In this document: positions 1 through 11,708 of the stretch, in pieces
Layout of the letters: the number at the start of each line of letters is the position of its first letter
How positions within the stretch are numbered: the stretch's first letter is position 1
Source of the DNA: Ditylenchus dipsaci
Lineage: Eukaryota > Nematoda > Chromadorea > Rhabditida > Anguinidae
Assembly: GCA_004194705.1 (NCBI GenBank)
Contig: SADC01001300.1
Span: 186,001-250,000, forward strand
Direction of reading: 5' to 3'
DNA: 64,000 nucleotides
Made by a program: the position numbers and the translations under genes
The notes under the pieces: model-generated
Databases searched by the model: none
What the model saw: only the letters and a program-made list of their open reading frames with translations
Told to the model about the DNA's origin: nothing

Positions 1-1025
1 TTTAAAAGTAGGATAAAGTCATAAAAATATCAAATTTGAGCTAAAACAAGTTAAAACAGGGATGATTTTTTAAAAATTTCTGGTCCACGCTTTAATTTCC
101 AGTGTAATGCGCTATGTCCCTTTGAAGGACCAAGATTTCGAGTTTCAAGCAAAACCTAAATCAAAAAACAAAATCTCCTTCGCCTTTAAAAGAGCTTTCC
201 AATAATTTCAAACTTTCTCTTTCAATTAATGCAGATGAAAAAGTTTTAATTGGAACAATGGGACCACTTAAAAGTGTTAGGTACCTCGTAAAAGCAGTTG
301 TTGCTCAATTGTTGTGAGATGACACGAAGAGATCAAATATTGACGTTAGGCCAAAAAAATTAGATGGGGTTTTGCAATTTTTTTTAAAGTGCAAAAAACT
401 CGTTCCGCCCAGGATAGTTTTACCTTTATTTTTAAAAAACTTTTAATCAATCTGATTCGTCAGTCTAAGAGGGACGGAGGAGGAAAAGTGCGCACCATGG
501 TCAAACACTAATTACAAAACCAACCCTTTGAAAGTATGTGAACCATCACTTACCTGGTGTGTCTGTTGGACCACTAGTGGTGAGTGAGTCCTCAAAGTTT
601 GCTTGAGCAGATCCGCTAGGTCTTCACGATCAGCCTGTGCATCAAAAGCAACACCTCGAGCCTTCAGCTGATTTCGAACAAATTGGGCTTAAAGAAATCT
701 CTGAAGAAATTTTATGATTCGCGTTGAAAAATACCCCTGTATATGGTACTGCTCTTAAATAATCTGGCTCGCTCCAGCTGGCTGTCTGTAAAACATAGAA
801 ATTACAGCAGATAGGTTCACACCGAAAACCAATAATCGGATGTTCTGCCGGCAAATTGATGTGATTTTTTTAATATGTATGTTTTTTCAAAACATAGGTA
901 GTTGTTGCTACATATAGGTTAATTGTGCTGGTAAAATTAACTTATTTCACTCATAATGCACTTTTACGATGAAATCAGCTTCACTCCAAAACAATTGTCC
1001 AGCCGAGTAATTAAAAAGTCTATAA
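1..1025. other. no recognisable gene
   Basis: AT-rich sequence with only short chance open frames. I see no exon, tRNA or transposon boundary that I can defend. Confidence 0.5.
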
Positions 1026-2075
1026 TACAAGTGTGTCTCAAATAAAAAGGCCTGCTCAAATGAGCTGCTTACTTTATTGAAAAACTACCTGTTCCATGTC
1101 AGAATTTTACATTAAACAATTTATTCAGCCACTACGGAAAAAAACGTTGAAAACACTATGATTTGTATTTGGAGTCTTTCTGCTCTTTCCTGAGCAATTT
1201 GTCATATTTTTGATATTTATGCTAACATAAATTCAGGTGGCTGGTCAAATTTGTATTCATGTCATTAAAAAAACTGTTTAAAAGTTTACAACCAAACATT
1301 TGCGTACCTGTTCTAACGAGATTCGCGCATTTGTATTTTTACAATCCAATTAGTCAACATTACAACCAACGTGTAAAAATATTCTGCTGAAGAAGTGTAG
1401 CAGTTCAAAATTCTAATTAAAAACTGTGTCTCAAATGAAGAAATGAGCTGCCCCCTCTAATAACAAACAGTAAATTTTATTCCAAAATTTTGACTGTATA
1501 GAATTTCTCAGCAATGACCAAAAAATAAAGATTATGCACAAGCTGTGTACTGTTTGTCTTTTGGTCAAATTTTACATTTTTGATTAATCTACATTTTGCA
1601 AAAAACTCAGCCGACTTTCTAAACTGGCGTTTTAAAAAATTTTTCCTGCTAAACATGTTAAAAGTTCAAAATCTTAGTTTGGAACTGTGTCTTAGTTTCA
1701 GAAAGACCCGCTCGAATGAGCTGCTTCCTTCAGCTAAAACAACCCATTCCATGTCATGACTTTGGCTTTTAGCAGTTTTTTAGCAAACAACGAAAAATAT
1801 GATGCACAGGTTTTGTGGTGTTTGGGTTTTGATCAAGTTTATTTTTGATAAATCTCTATTTTGCGAAAAAGTCAGTCAACTTTCTAAATTGTCGTTTGAA
1901 AAAATTTTCCTGCTAAACAAGTAAAAAGTTCAAAATCTTAGTTTGGAACTGTGTCTTAGTTTCAGAAAGACCCGCTCGAATGAGCTGCTTCCTTCAGCTA
2001 AAACAACCCATCCCATGTCATGACTTTGACTTTAGCAGCTTTTTTAGCAAACACCGAAAAATAGCGAAAATAAGG
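1026..2075. repeat. imperfect tandem repeat, about four units
   Basis: Four related units begin near 1028, 1424, 1683 and 1948. Each opens with a variant of 'ctgtgtctcaaat' or 'ctgtgtcttagtttcag', followed by 'aatgagctgc'. The last two units (about 265 bp apart) are nearly identical through 'ccttcagctaaaacaaccca' and beyond; the first two are diverged. The short open frame at 1980-2186 lies inside the repeat and is not credible as a gene. Confidence 0.7.
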
Positions 2076-2285
2076 TTCAATAATTTCTCGTGTGCTGGGT
2101 GTATTAACCAGCGAAACGCGACACTTGTCAAAATTTATCATAATCTAAACGATAAAAAAGACCTTAGATTTAAAAATGTTGTTTAAAAATTATTCGTACC
2201 TGTGACCTAAGACGTTGCGTATATAAATGTCCCTCTTTAATGAGAGCGGGAAACTCGTTTTACTATAAAAAAATTTTTTTTTTAT

Positions 2286-2546
2286 GCATGGCGCAGTGGA
2301 TAAATGTTTTGATCGAAAATATGATCATAAATGTTTTGTGCAGGTTCGAACCCGCCCTGGGACAGTCTAGTTATTTTGGCTCATTTGACCAATGTGTGAA
2401 AAAAATTTAGGACATTGTTTTGAATTTGGTGCAAAAAATTAGATTACGTTTAAGACTATTAGGCAAACCAAAATAACTAGACTGTCCCAGGGCGGGTTCG
2501 AGCCTGCGCACTATTTTGGGCCATAACGCTGATCTACTGCGCAAAT
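2286..2546. repeat. inverted pair of tRNA-like (SINE-type) heads
   Basis: The left arm has an A-box-like 'tggcgcagtgga' and a B-box-like 'ggttcgaaccc'. The right arm carries the same on the minus strand ('gggttcgagcctgcgc', 'ctactgcgc'). Both arms share the sequence 'cagtctagttattttgg' next to the spacer. The head belongs to the same tRNA-derived family as those at 35.7, 49.0, 50.7 and 63.2 kb. Confidence 0.7.
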
Positions 2547-3891
2547 GCTATAAAGAATTTCCCAGTCAAACAAGTTGCCTGCTCCTAATATTAACTAAAA
2601 ACGATTTTCGCTACCGGGTTCATATCCGCTATGGAGCATATTCATTTTAATGTATGTTTTAGTGTTGTTAAAGATGAAGAAATTTTTCGTCCCAGTTGCA
2701 AATTACCCGATCGTGATCAACCCTATTAATGAAAAGTTTTAAAAGCACCTGATCAAGTTTCGGACGCTTTCTGTTCTGTCTTTTCATTGGGAATCTGAAA
2801 AAATAAATAAAAACGGCTCTATTCTACAATTGGTACTGAAAATTTACCTTTGTCCCCCCTGTTGTTTTTCCAGACAAATGTCTTGGTACCCTAGTGTTTT
2901 CAAGTCATCGATATTAAATTTGACACAAAACGAGTGAAAGATGGAAAATTTCAAAAAAAATTTTTTGTATTTTTTTGCAATATTTTTTTGCTGGTTTCCC
3001 CTTTTCTGTTTGGAACGCATTGGCATGCCTCGTTAAGGCGATCATATTATCCATAGACCCCCAATCATCATAATCCCTATGTTTCCATAACCATAATGGA
3101 CAGAAGGGACAAAGACATTTTCTTGAAAAACAACAAGGGAAACCAAGGCAAATTTTGGTACTAAATGTAGACTAGGGGCAAGGTAATTTAAATAACATCA
3201 GTTACTTCACCCCCCCCCTTACAATCAATACAATAAAAAAAAGTAGAAGACTCAGTCTAAGTAGAAGACTCTGAACGCATCTTTACACTTTCAAAGTTAA
3301 ACTTTAGCGCAGTGATGCTTTTTGTGTCAATGAACAGTGTGGCGCAAAATTCAAACCTTAATTAAATAATTCACGTTTGAATTGGTGCGCACATTTATGC
3401 CCCTTATCCTCCTAGTCTAATCAGAATCCTCGCAAGGATTCTGATTTAGCCAGCCGATTTTGTAAATGTCAACAGTTTTGCCGAAAAGAGCTGCGCCTCT
3501 CGACGGAGCACTCACACTATATTTCTCCCCCACTCGATTACACTTTAACAAAGTTTTAAAATTGTTATAATTGTATTTACAAATGGATGAATGTATGGAT
3601 TTTGAGCAATTTTGGCATATTTTTAGTAAAATTTGATTTTTACTCTCAGAATCGGATTTTTGACAGATTTGTCTGATTTTTGAAAATTTAAGATGGTACC
3701 CTGAATAAGCACCAAACAGTTTTCTCGTATGTGGTGTAGAAAGCATATAGTTTGATTCCTTCTTTCTGTGGTTTGCGCAACTAGCTAAGTAGAGGTAACT
3801 TATAGACCAAGACTCAATCCAAAAGACAGACAAGTTACAAAAGAAGAAAAAAGGTTTTCACATAACTATAATGATGAATATATATAAATGT
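2547..3891. other. no recognisable gene
   Basis: AT-rich DNA with a copy of the recurring 'ccccctgttgttttt' motif near 2856 and its inverse near 3130. The open frame at 3417-3833 (minus) is compositionally plain, and I recognise no domain in it. Confidence 0.4.
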
Positions 3892-4094
3892 GTATTTCCT
3901 CTAGTAGTAGCCCTCACTCTTATAGTAGCCCACCCTAGGAGGTAGGTCGAAAAATAGTACCCCTCCTGAAAATTCGCCTATTTAGGCTGATTTTGCACCC
4001 CTCTTATAGTAGCTCACCCTCTAATAGTAGCCCCCCCCCTAAGAGGGGGTCGAAAAATAGTAGCCCATGGGCTGCTATTAGAGGAAATACGGTA
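3892..4094. mobile_element. CCGTATT-family foldback element, word TAGTAGCCC
   Basis: The tips are 'gtatttcctctagtagtagc' on the left and its inverse ending 'gaggaaatacggta' on the right. The word 'tagtagccc' or a close variant recurs about five times, and near the right end it forms the palindrome 'tagcccatgggctgcta'. The first bases of the left tip are mutated. Non-coding; presumably moved in trans. Confidence 0.75.
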
Positions 4095-4255
4095 AATTGG
4101 TTGTTTTAGATTTCTCAAACTTTTATTTAAAATTAAACTATATCATTTACAAGGAAATTTACATATTAATAAACTGTCTTACATTGAGAATATTAACTTT
4201 TTGTATTACAATAAGTACTATTTAAAAACATTCATTCATCTTGTTGTGCAAAGGA

Positions 4256-4718
4256 ACGCATCTCGGCGAGCTCCGCCTCAGTAGGTCCCTGGGTTCCAAA
4301 GCCCATGGCCATGCTGCCTGTTCTCCGGCGGCTAAAATTTAAGACTATTAGTTGAATTTATTAAATTATGATGCTTACAGTTAATTGCGTCTTTTGCATC
4401 ATCGATCCAGCCCATTTTGGTTGTGGTTATTAAGTTGAAGGTGAGTTAGCTGTAAAAAAAACAGTTTTTAGTTAGATTTTCTCCCATTGTTTCGGATCCT
4501 TTGGCGATAAAAAGGTCAAAAAGATAAAAGTCAACTGTTTCGTGGGTTGTTTCTTTAAGACTGTGGTTCGTGTAAAGGAGCATGCCCGTGCGTTTCAAAA
4601 AGTCAAGACGGGACCAGAAAAATTTTTGAGTCATGCCAAGTTTATTTGAAATATTAAGTTGATCCAAAAATTGTGAGACTAACCTCGTAAATTTTTTTTC
4701 GAAATTTTTTTTGTTCAA
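4256..4718 (-). other. possible 3' exons of an unrecognised gene
   Basis: Three minus-strand blocks look exon-like. A 90-codon open frame at 4718-4446 contains 'GMTQKFFWSRLDFLKRTGM'. A short block near 4440-4375 contains 'MGWIDDAKDAI' followed by a good donor (gtaagc). A last block begins after 'aaattttag' and ends in 'EAELAEMRSFAQQDE' plus stop near 4230. The phase across the last intron does not match unless a base is missing. I do not recognise the protein. Composition and possible splice sites are the only evidence, so this could be chance. Confidence 0.25.
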
Positions 4719-4739
4719 AAGAATTAGAATTCATTTGTT

Positions 4740-4935
4740 TACACATTTTAATCATTTTTAGACAACAAATTTTTTCTGGTATAAAAATGTTGAAAAAAAT
4801 TTTCACCTTGGTCCTCCAAGCTGATTAAAATAAATGAAAAAAATCAGCTTGGGGGACCAAGGTAAAAAATTATTCAACATTTTTATACCAAAAAAATTTT
4901 GTTGTCTAAAAATGATTAAAATGTGTAAACAAATA
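4740..4935. repeat. hairpin repeat with CTTGGTCC / AGCTGA centre
   Basis: Arms of about 85 bp ('caaattttttctggtataaa' and its inverse) flank a short loop. Each arm holds the recurring motif 'accttggtcc..ccaagctga' found at many other foldback sites in this window. Confidence 0.7.
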
Positions 4936-5039
4936 AATTCTAAGTCTTTTGAACGAAAGAAAAATTTCGAAAAAAATTCACGCTCTTAGTCTCGCAACTT
5001 TTGTATCAACCTAATATTTTGAGATAGTCATTTTGTGGC

Positions 5040-5420
5040 TTTAAAGGGCCATAGCCGTCGCAGACAACGAGAATTTTAAATGTTTGAATTTGCGTGGGAT
5101 AGTTCTCTTCCGTCTTTTATTGTACTTTTTTGAGTCATTCGAGGCCAGTCAAAAAGAACAATTCAGAGACAAAAGAGAATTGTCCCGCGCCAATTCAAAC
5201 ATTTGAAATTCTCGTTGTCGGCGACGGCTATGGTTTTTTGACTGTGAAATGTTTTTTGCCTTGGTACCCCAAGCTGACTTAGGCTGCGGTTTCGGCAATG
5301 GTATGCCAGCGTATGTTAGGACAGACTCAAACATCTTTTTACTACTTTTTTAAGCTTCAAAAATCATGTTTAAGTCTGTTCTTACATACGCTTGCCTACT
5401 CTTGCCTAAGCGTAAAGCCG
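5040..5420. repeat. foldback repeat cluster (TACGCTGGC... type)
   Basis: Two inverted repeats adjoin here. At 5047-5235, 'ccatagccgtcgc' pairs with 'gcgacggctatgg' over about 60-bp arms. At 5300-5400, 'agcgtatgttaggacagact' pairs with 'agtctgttcttacatacgct'. The second hairpin is a family with further copies near 15.4, 16.7 and 36.95 kb. Confidence 0.7.
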
Positions 5421-6114
5421 GAAAAACAACAATATTTTGAGATTTGAAAAATTTGTGCTAAAAATAACAGGGGTACCAAGCAATTTTTTCGAAAAGCTTT
5501 TGCGAAAAAAACAGCAGGAATCACTGAGGCATATTTTTTGGGTGTATCCTCGAACATATATAGAGCCAAAAAATTATCTGTGAAAAAAAACAGCAAACAC
5601 AGTGATTGGTAAACAAAGAAGATTAAAGGAGAAAGGCCGATTGGCTGTTCTCTTCAAACTGAGGTTTATGCTCGGAGTGGCTATATTTATAAGAGAATAG
5701 ACTCCGCCTCAACTTTTGTTTTGAAACGCCTCCAGACAAGTTTTCTTGTTATTTTAAAGTCAACAGACAAACGTTCACTAATGGGTCTGTGAAACAAACA
5801 ACAATTCCGAGAAGACTGATTAGATTTTGTTGAAAAAGGAAATAAGATCAAAAGGCAATTTGCCAATTTATAGAATACACTTCCCTCAATTAATCGACTC
5901 CGTCCCACTTTTTCAAACTACCCTTTGCCCATAACTTTTTGAGAATGCGTTTTTTTTGAAAAACGGTTTTCGGTCACAATTTTTCGGTTCATAATGTCGA
6001 AAAACGGTGTTGGAATGTTAGCCCCTGTAACAATCAACCAATCACTTATTTTTACCTTATTAACTTAAAAAGGCATATAACTGCTGAAAAGTTGCCAAAA
6101 AAAGGTGCTTTTAA

Positions 6115-7129
6115 CACGGGAATTTCCGATTATAACGACGGTTTACCGTGGTGTATTTTTTGACGAGGAACAAGAATATCACAAAATCAGACGGAAAAGC
6201 TGTGGTACAGCACCTTCAAAAAGCCCAATTTTCCCGATGACTCCTCGGGTCAGGTTTATCTTTCTTTTAGCTGGTGAGCAATGAATTGAGTGAGTACAGC
6301 ATGTTCTTTTATACTCATAAGAAAGCCCCTTTTTCCGGGCTTTCTAATGGTGTGTTTGCCCACTTTTGCTCACATACGAAAAATTTATCACGGTCGATTT
6401 ACTAGAACAGCTGCTCTTAGGATAAAAAAGTCGTTGTCAAATTTCAAATTCCTTTCAAGACAAAAAAGATTTAAACTTGGAATTTTTTTTGAAAATTCAA
6501 TATTTGAATGCTTTTTGTCTTGTAAGGAATTTGAAAATTGACAACGACCTTTTTATTCTAAGAGCAGTTTTTCTAGTAAATAGACCACTCTGAACACGAA
6601 TCCGGTGTCAGAAAATTCATTTTGCCATTATTTTACGTAAATTTTTTTTCGCGACATTTTTTGAGCTCTATTTTACTTTTGCTGGACAGTCTAAAAGTTT
6701 ATTTTATGTGACTTTAAAGCACTGTCAGGTGCTGTTTTTCATGTTGATTTTGCATCTGAATACCGTTTCACGGTTACACAACTCTGTGCAAAAATGTCTC
6801 ATACTTTTAGGATAATTGTATTTTTTTTAGAGAGGGTAATTATATTCTTTTAACTTTTTATCTGGGATGACATTTTCGTATGTGAGCAAACGACACACTA
6901 TTAGAAAGCCCAAAAAGGGCTTCTTATGAGTATAAAAAAACATGCTATACTCACCAAATTCACTGCTTACCAGTCTAAAGAAAGAATTAAACCTGACCCA
7001 AGGAGTCATCGGAAAATTGGGCTTTTTGAAGGTGCTGTACCACAACTTTTCTGTCTGATTTCGTGATTTTCGTGTTCCTCATGAAAAATACACTACGGTA
7101 AACCGACGTTACAGTCCGGAATTCCCGTG
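6115..7129. mobile_element. non-autonomous TTAA-target transposon
   Basis: A long inverted repeat begins 'cacgggaatt' immediately after TTAA (6111-6114) and ends with its inverse immediately before TTAA (7130-7133). The arms match for several hundred bases, with an inner hairpin at about 6430-6545. TTAA duplication fits piggyBac- or Kolobok-type integration. No transposase is encoded. A relative of the right end occurs near 37552-37577. Confidence 0.75.
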
Positions 7130-7394
7130 TTAAGTAGTCCTAGAACTAGTGGTGGGGGGTGGATTATTCCGGGAAGGGCCGTGACTAAAATTGTGAAAAA
7201 AAACCCGAGGTGGGGCATCGGACGGGATAACCGAAAAATTTACTTCGGGACCAAGTGAAATTGCGGAGCGTGACGATGATTTTTACGGTTGGACGTGAAC
7301 TGGGAATCTGAGAGAAAGAAACGGTTTTCAAAAATAGGCAAATGATTCTGTTCTAATTTTACGTCACGGACAAAATCTAGATAATTTTCGAGTA

Positions 7395-7493
7395 CCGTAT
7401 TCTCTCTAATTTTACACCACTCTCTAATTATACACCACCATCGAAGAGGGGTTGAAAATTTTACACCATGGTGTATAATTAAAGAGAATACGG
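7395..7493. mobile_element. CCGTATT-family foldback element, word TTACACCA
   Basis: Short copy (about 100 bp) with 'ccgtattctctctaat' on the left and 'attaaagagaatacgg' on the right. The private word 'tacacca' is present three times, and at 7471-7486 it forms the palindrome 'ttacaccatggtgtaa'. A second family member abuts it. Confidence 0.75.
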
Positions 7494-7497
7494 CATA

Positions 7498-7758
7498 CCG
7501 TATTTGCTGTAATAATCGGCCATGGCCGTTTATTTTTCAACCCCTAAAAAATCGGAAAAAAAATATTTCGATTTCGAGATTTTGGGTGCTCAACCACAAT
7601 CTGAAAAGTGGAACCAGGAGGGCTCATGGTAACTAAGAAAATGCATAAAACAGATTTAAAAAATATTGACTCTGGACTGAGATATAGGTCTCTGGGGGTG
7701 GCCGTTTATTAGAGAGTGGCCGTTTAATAGAGAGTGGCCGATTATTAGAGAGAATACG
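7498..7758. mobile_element. CCGTATT-family foldback element, word GGCCGTTTATT
   Basis: Starts four bases after the preceding copy and ends 'gagagaatacgg'. It carries the family core ('cgagattttgggtg' and 'ctgagatataggt'). Its word 'ggccgtttatt' appears as the palindrome 'cggccatggccg' at the left and three times at the right next to 'agagagtggccg'. The core is shared with copies at 28.14, 30.89 and 34.05 kb although their words differ. Confidence 0.8.
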
Positions 7759-7954
7759 GCATATACTCATTTAGCAGCCCTGATATTACACAAAATTGGC
7801 CAATCCTTTCGAAATGACAATAAAAACTAGACAAATTTTCACTAGAATTTACGAATTTCAAAGGCGGAACAGAATATTTTTCCGAACCGGAATTAGGGTC
7901 AGAAAAAACTCTGAAACTACTTCAGGACGGGACGGGGAATCGCGTCCCGACTGT

Positions 7955-8100
7955 CTTTGATCCTTACCAAAACTCAATTTTTTATTGCCTAGAACTCGAA
8001 ATAATGTCTTCTTGCAAACTCTTGCGTTGATTTTAAGTCGATATAGGGTGTTTGGGAACACTTTAAAAAAGTTGATTTGGGAGGGGAGGGGGATCTGAAA
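7955..8100. repeat. solo end of the GGCGCTACTTGC foldback family
   Basis: The stretch with 'actcaattttttattg' and 'cgatatagggtgtttgg' to 'aaaaagttgatttggga' matches one arm of the complete elements at 12296-13008 and 21677-22362. The opposite arm is missing. Confidence 0.65.
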
Positions 8101-8761
8101 GTAGGGTAAAAAACAGTTGTCGACAAAAAATTTCTAAGAACATTTTTTAGTTGTTTATGCTCGAGTAAGATGAAGATCAATTTTTAAAAGTACGTGAAAA
8201 GGAATAAATCAACACCTCCTGCTATTTATTGCTCTTTAGTCTAGTCTCTCTTAGTATTCGAAAACAGGAAGTGTAAAACTTTGTTCTCGTGATCAATAAA
8301 AAAAATCTCTTTTTTTCCGGTTGGCCAGACAAAAACAACTTTTTGAATCAGTGAAATAAGAAATGTTGAAGAAGAGGAAGTATTTTTTTGGATTTTTATT
8401 TTTTTGACTAAAATTCAATTTTTTAGTTAAATATGTTGAACATATATTAACAGCACAAAAATGCTACGGAGAAAGAAGATTCTACTGGCAGCACTAATGT
8501 TGAGCTGAGCAAAAACTTTGTCGATTTTTTTGAGTTAAACACTACCTTTGAGTTTTTACAATGTTAAAATGGTTGAATTTCGACAGATGGTTTAAAAAAC
8601 GCTTTTTAAAGTATATATTTTTAATTTGTAGTGTTGAAAAACAATTTTTTATGCTCCCGCATCATTTTTAAGTAAACAACTGAGAAAAAGTCTATCTGTT
8701 GTTCTTCTGCACTTTGAATAAAACAAATGAAAAAATGAAGTCAATGATTGATGGCCTCGGT

Positions 8762-9144
8762 CATACTTGCACGGGCGCCGGGCGCCAGGCGCCCAAGGTC
8801 GGCGCCGGTACCGATTTTTTACAATACCGGCGCCCTTTTTTTCACAGCTTTTTGGAGAGGCGCCGACTGGGTCACAATATTTGAAGAAACGCGGTTTTTT
8901 TTTAATTTTTGAAAATTTTTTTGAAAATTTTGTTAAAATTTTAATAAAAAAATTTCAATTTTTTGAATTTTTTTTTGAAATTAAGTATTTTTGAGATGAA
9001 AATATCCATTTTTTCATTTTAAAAACTTAATTTAAAGACAAAAATAAGGGCGTCGGAGCCGGCGCCCTTATTCTAGCATGGCGCTTATTGCCGAAATTTC
9101 AAAATAGCCTGGCGCCGGCGCTGGCGCCCTATTTTCCGAGTATG
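8762..9144. mobile_element. hAT-like MITE with GGCGCC-rich ends inserted in a tRNA-like head
   Basis: The element begins 'catacttgcacgggcgcc' and ends 'ggcgccctattttccgagta' plus 'tg'. The 8-bp direct repeat GCCTCGGT flanks it (8754-8761 and 9145-9152), the usual length for hAT. Both ends are packed with the palindrome GGCGCC, and the middle is AT-rich and non-coding. The target is the first eight bases of the tRNA-like sequence that follows. Confidence 0.8.
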
Positions 9145-9218
9145 GCCTCGGTAGCTCAGTGGTAGAGTGGCGAGCGCCGGTGAATGTTGTCGTTTTTTTC
9201 GATTCCCACTCAGGGCAT
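9145..9218 (+). repeat. tRNA-like sequence (SINE head or tRNA pseudogene)
   Basis: The A box 'tagctcagtggtagagt' is excellent and a B box 'ttcgattccca' follows at a normal distance. However, the anticodon arm does not fold normally, the acceptor stem has a mismatch and wobble pairs, and a run of seven T lies before the B box. I therefore call it tRNA-derived, not a functional tRNA. Confidence 0.65.
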
Positions 9219-9889
9219 AACATTTTTACTTGACATATAATAGAGCACTTTTTACAACCGTGAGCCAATTTGAAAAGAATCAACGAAAAGCAACCGATCC
9301 TATCTCTGAATAAATACCGATTTTCAAAGATTAGTCTATCCATTTCTTCACTAACCAAAAAGAGAAGATTCAAAAAGATCACCTGTCAGTTCCACATCAG
9401 GGTCGGGATTGCTCACTGTCTTTATCAAATTGCTATCCTTCACATCCTTTAGACGTGTTGACCTGAGCTTGAAATAATTTTTAAAAATATGTCAAAGTAG
9501 AAAGTTCACGCTTGCTGCTTGAGCTCTTTTTCCTTGCCTTTTCATCCTCTGATGCTTCTTCAGTCGACGCCGAACAGTTTTTTAATTTCTTTCTCGCCCA
9601 TTAAACAGCTTTTAGCTTGTTCATGCATCGATATTTCAGCAAAATTTCTTGTTGACTAGACAACCTTCGTCTTCCTTCGTCTTGCTGAAATTTCCCGGTA
9701 TCGCTCATCTGAAAACCAGAAGGATTTAGAGCAACAGCGAAAACAAAAAAGATGGCGCAAGAAGAACATTTTCATTTGCTTCCGGTACTCAAAAATTTTA
9801 AACGACAAATTTTGTTAAAAAATAACTCACCACTCTTCAATAACTTTGCACCTCCACAAGAGTGTTGAAAATAACTCCTCACGGCGAGT

Positions 9890-10065
9890 TACCGTATTTT
9901 CTCTGAAAATCCCACTGTGATATTATTTATCAGTCTTCGAAAAATCTTGAAATTGTCAATGAAAAATGGGCCTAACTCTGCAATACTAGTCAAAAAAACT
10001 GGTGATGTGGGATTATTAGAGGTGTGCAATTTAAGGGATAATACAGTAATAGAGTAAATACGGTG
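9890..10065. mobile_element. degenerate CCGTATT-family element
   Basis: The left tip 'taccgtattttctctga' and right tip 'gagtaaatacggt' are recognisable. The inner word is eroded ('aatcccactgtga' against 'gtgggattatt'). Confidence 0.55.
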
Positions 10066-10221
10066 ACGGAGCTGAATGCACCCTAACTTATCAATATATC
10101 CTGACATTCACGATAAAAAATATTAACTGGTGGAAGAAAAGTTCGTTGGGAACATTCAAGCTTATTTTTAGAACAGAAATTTAGCCATAAAAAATTCCAA
10201 TTAATAGGTTTTGTAGCCTAA

Positions 10222-10859
10222 ACAATTTTATTTTATTCATTAAAATTAGCAACATTGTCCGCAATACGTTTACTCAGTCTTTTCGGAAAGTTGTCAATAG
10301 CCTTTTTAATAATTCCTTGCGAAATTGCTTCCTATTCTCTGATCAATGATCGCTTCAGCGCTGGGACTGAGTTGTGGGGCTGGGAGCAGGCCTTCGACTG
10401 GAGGTATGGCCACACAAGGTAGTTCATCACATTCCAGTCCGGCGAGTTGGGAGCCCAGTCTTTCTTGATGGCTGCGTTGCCACCCCAGTGGGAGTCAACT
10501 TTGATGAAGTCCGGGAAGTTGTTGGCAATCCAGCCTCAAGTGCTCGATGAGATGGAGCCCCGTCCTGTTGAAATGTCCATTTCTCTCCCAGATTTGCCTC
10601 ACTCAATTGCAGAACCACTGTCTCCAACATATGGCGGTATTCGGGCCAATTCACCTTTGTTCCATTGAGCACAAATAAGCTGCTGCATGACTCATTTTTT
10701 TGCCCTTCCTTTCTTTGTTCCATTCTGACAGTCGAATTCCATCATAAATAAAAAGTGAATACACAGCTTTGTAGCGAATTGTTTGAGCTACAAAACCTAT
10801 TAATTGCAATTTTTCGTGGCTACATTTTTGTTTCAAAGAACGAGCTTGAAAGTCCGAAA
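10222..10859 (-). pseudogene. Tc1/mariner-type DDE transposase, C-terminal remnant
   Basis: The minus strand encodes a block with 'WTFQQDGAPSHRA', the second catalytic region of Tc1/mariner DDE transposases, inside a 98-codon open frame at 10723-10427. After a frame change it continues with 'KKDWAPNSPDWNVMNYLVW', which carries the third acidic region (DWAPNSPDWN), and then a basic C-terminus ending near 10245. An upstream stretch ('AVYSLFIYDGIRLSEW') lies in yet another frame. At least two frameshifts break it, and the N-terminal DNA-binding half is displaced or lost. It is a relic that could serve only as sequence for non-autonomous relatives. Confidence 0.8.
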
Positions 10860-11708
10860 CAGTGTTGTTTCAGCGCCGAAATTGGCGCCTGCGCCAACCC
10901 TTTTTGAAGAAAAGGCCCCAGCGCCGGCGCCGACCGGTTTTGAAAAAAAGGCCGCAGCGTCGGCTCCAGCGCCAGCGCTCATGGCAGCGCCGACGCCAGG
11001 GTTGATAATTTTGTTTTTGCTATAAATTTTATGAAAAATTTCTATTTTTTAAACAGTATGTTTTTGAAGTGAAAGTAATGATAATTTTTGTTATCTACGT
11101 CGATTAGCAGCATACGGTTTTTATTTGATCTATCAATTCCCCATGGTGAGTGAATATTGAAATACATGTTGTTTCAAGAAATACGCAGGGTTTAAAATAA
11201 CTTTAACTTTTTTTCTAGATCGAATTTCTATTTTCGCCAATTGTTTTCTCTTTGACGAGCAATTTCGTTAAGTGCAAAGCCATTTAGGGGCCACCCACAG
11301 ACCAGGACCAGAACCACAGGAAGACCAAAAGAAAATCATATTTTACACTTAACGAAAATGCCCGTCAAGTGAAAACGATTGACGGAAACAGAAATTCGAA
11401 ATTCGATCTGGAAAACAACTTATAGTTATTTCAAATCCTGCGGATTTCTTGAAACACCCTGTATTTTCCCTATGCTGAGAAATAAGTCCATATGAGGTGG
11501 AGTTATTAGAGAGTGGGGAGTTCATGAAAGGAAGGAGGTAATCCATATTAGTTTTGTGAAAAAAAAAGGAAATGTAAATTACTTTTTTAACAATAGCATA
11601 TGATACCCTGGTTGTGTTAAAAATTGTCTTTTTCAATAATAGGCCGTTTAATTTTGAAAACAGCGCCGGAGCCATGGCCGTTCACAAAACAGCGCCGGAA
11701 CAACACTG
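10860..11708. mobile_element. hAT-like non-autonomous element, CAGTGTTGTT tips
   Basis: The tips are 'cagtgttgtttcagcgcc' and 'ggcgctgtt'-type inverse ending 'ggaacaacactg'. The perfect 8-bp direct repeat GTCCGAAA occurs at 10852-10859 and 11709-11716. Both ends carry GGCGCC/AGCGCC words as in the element at 8762. A second inverted repeat lies inside (about 11215-11420). It splits the mariner relic. The mini-element at 58757 has the same tips. Confidence 0.85.

Noticed and set aside
9145..9218. Possible functional tRNA gene
   Set aside because: Good A and B boxes, but the anticodon arm does not fold and the acceptor stem is imperfect; kept as a tRNA-like repeat.
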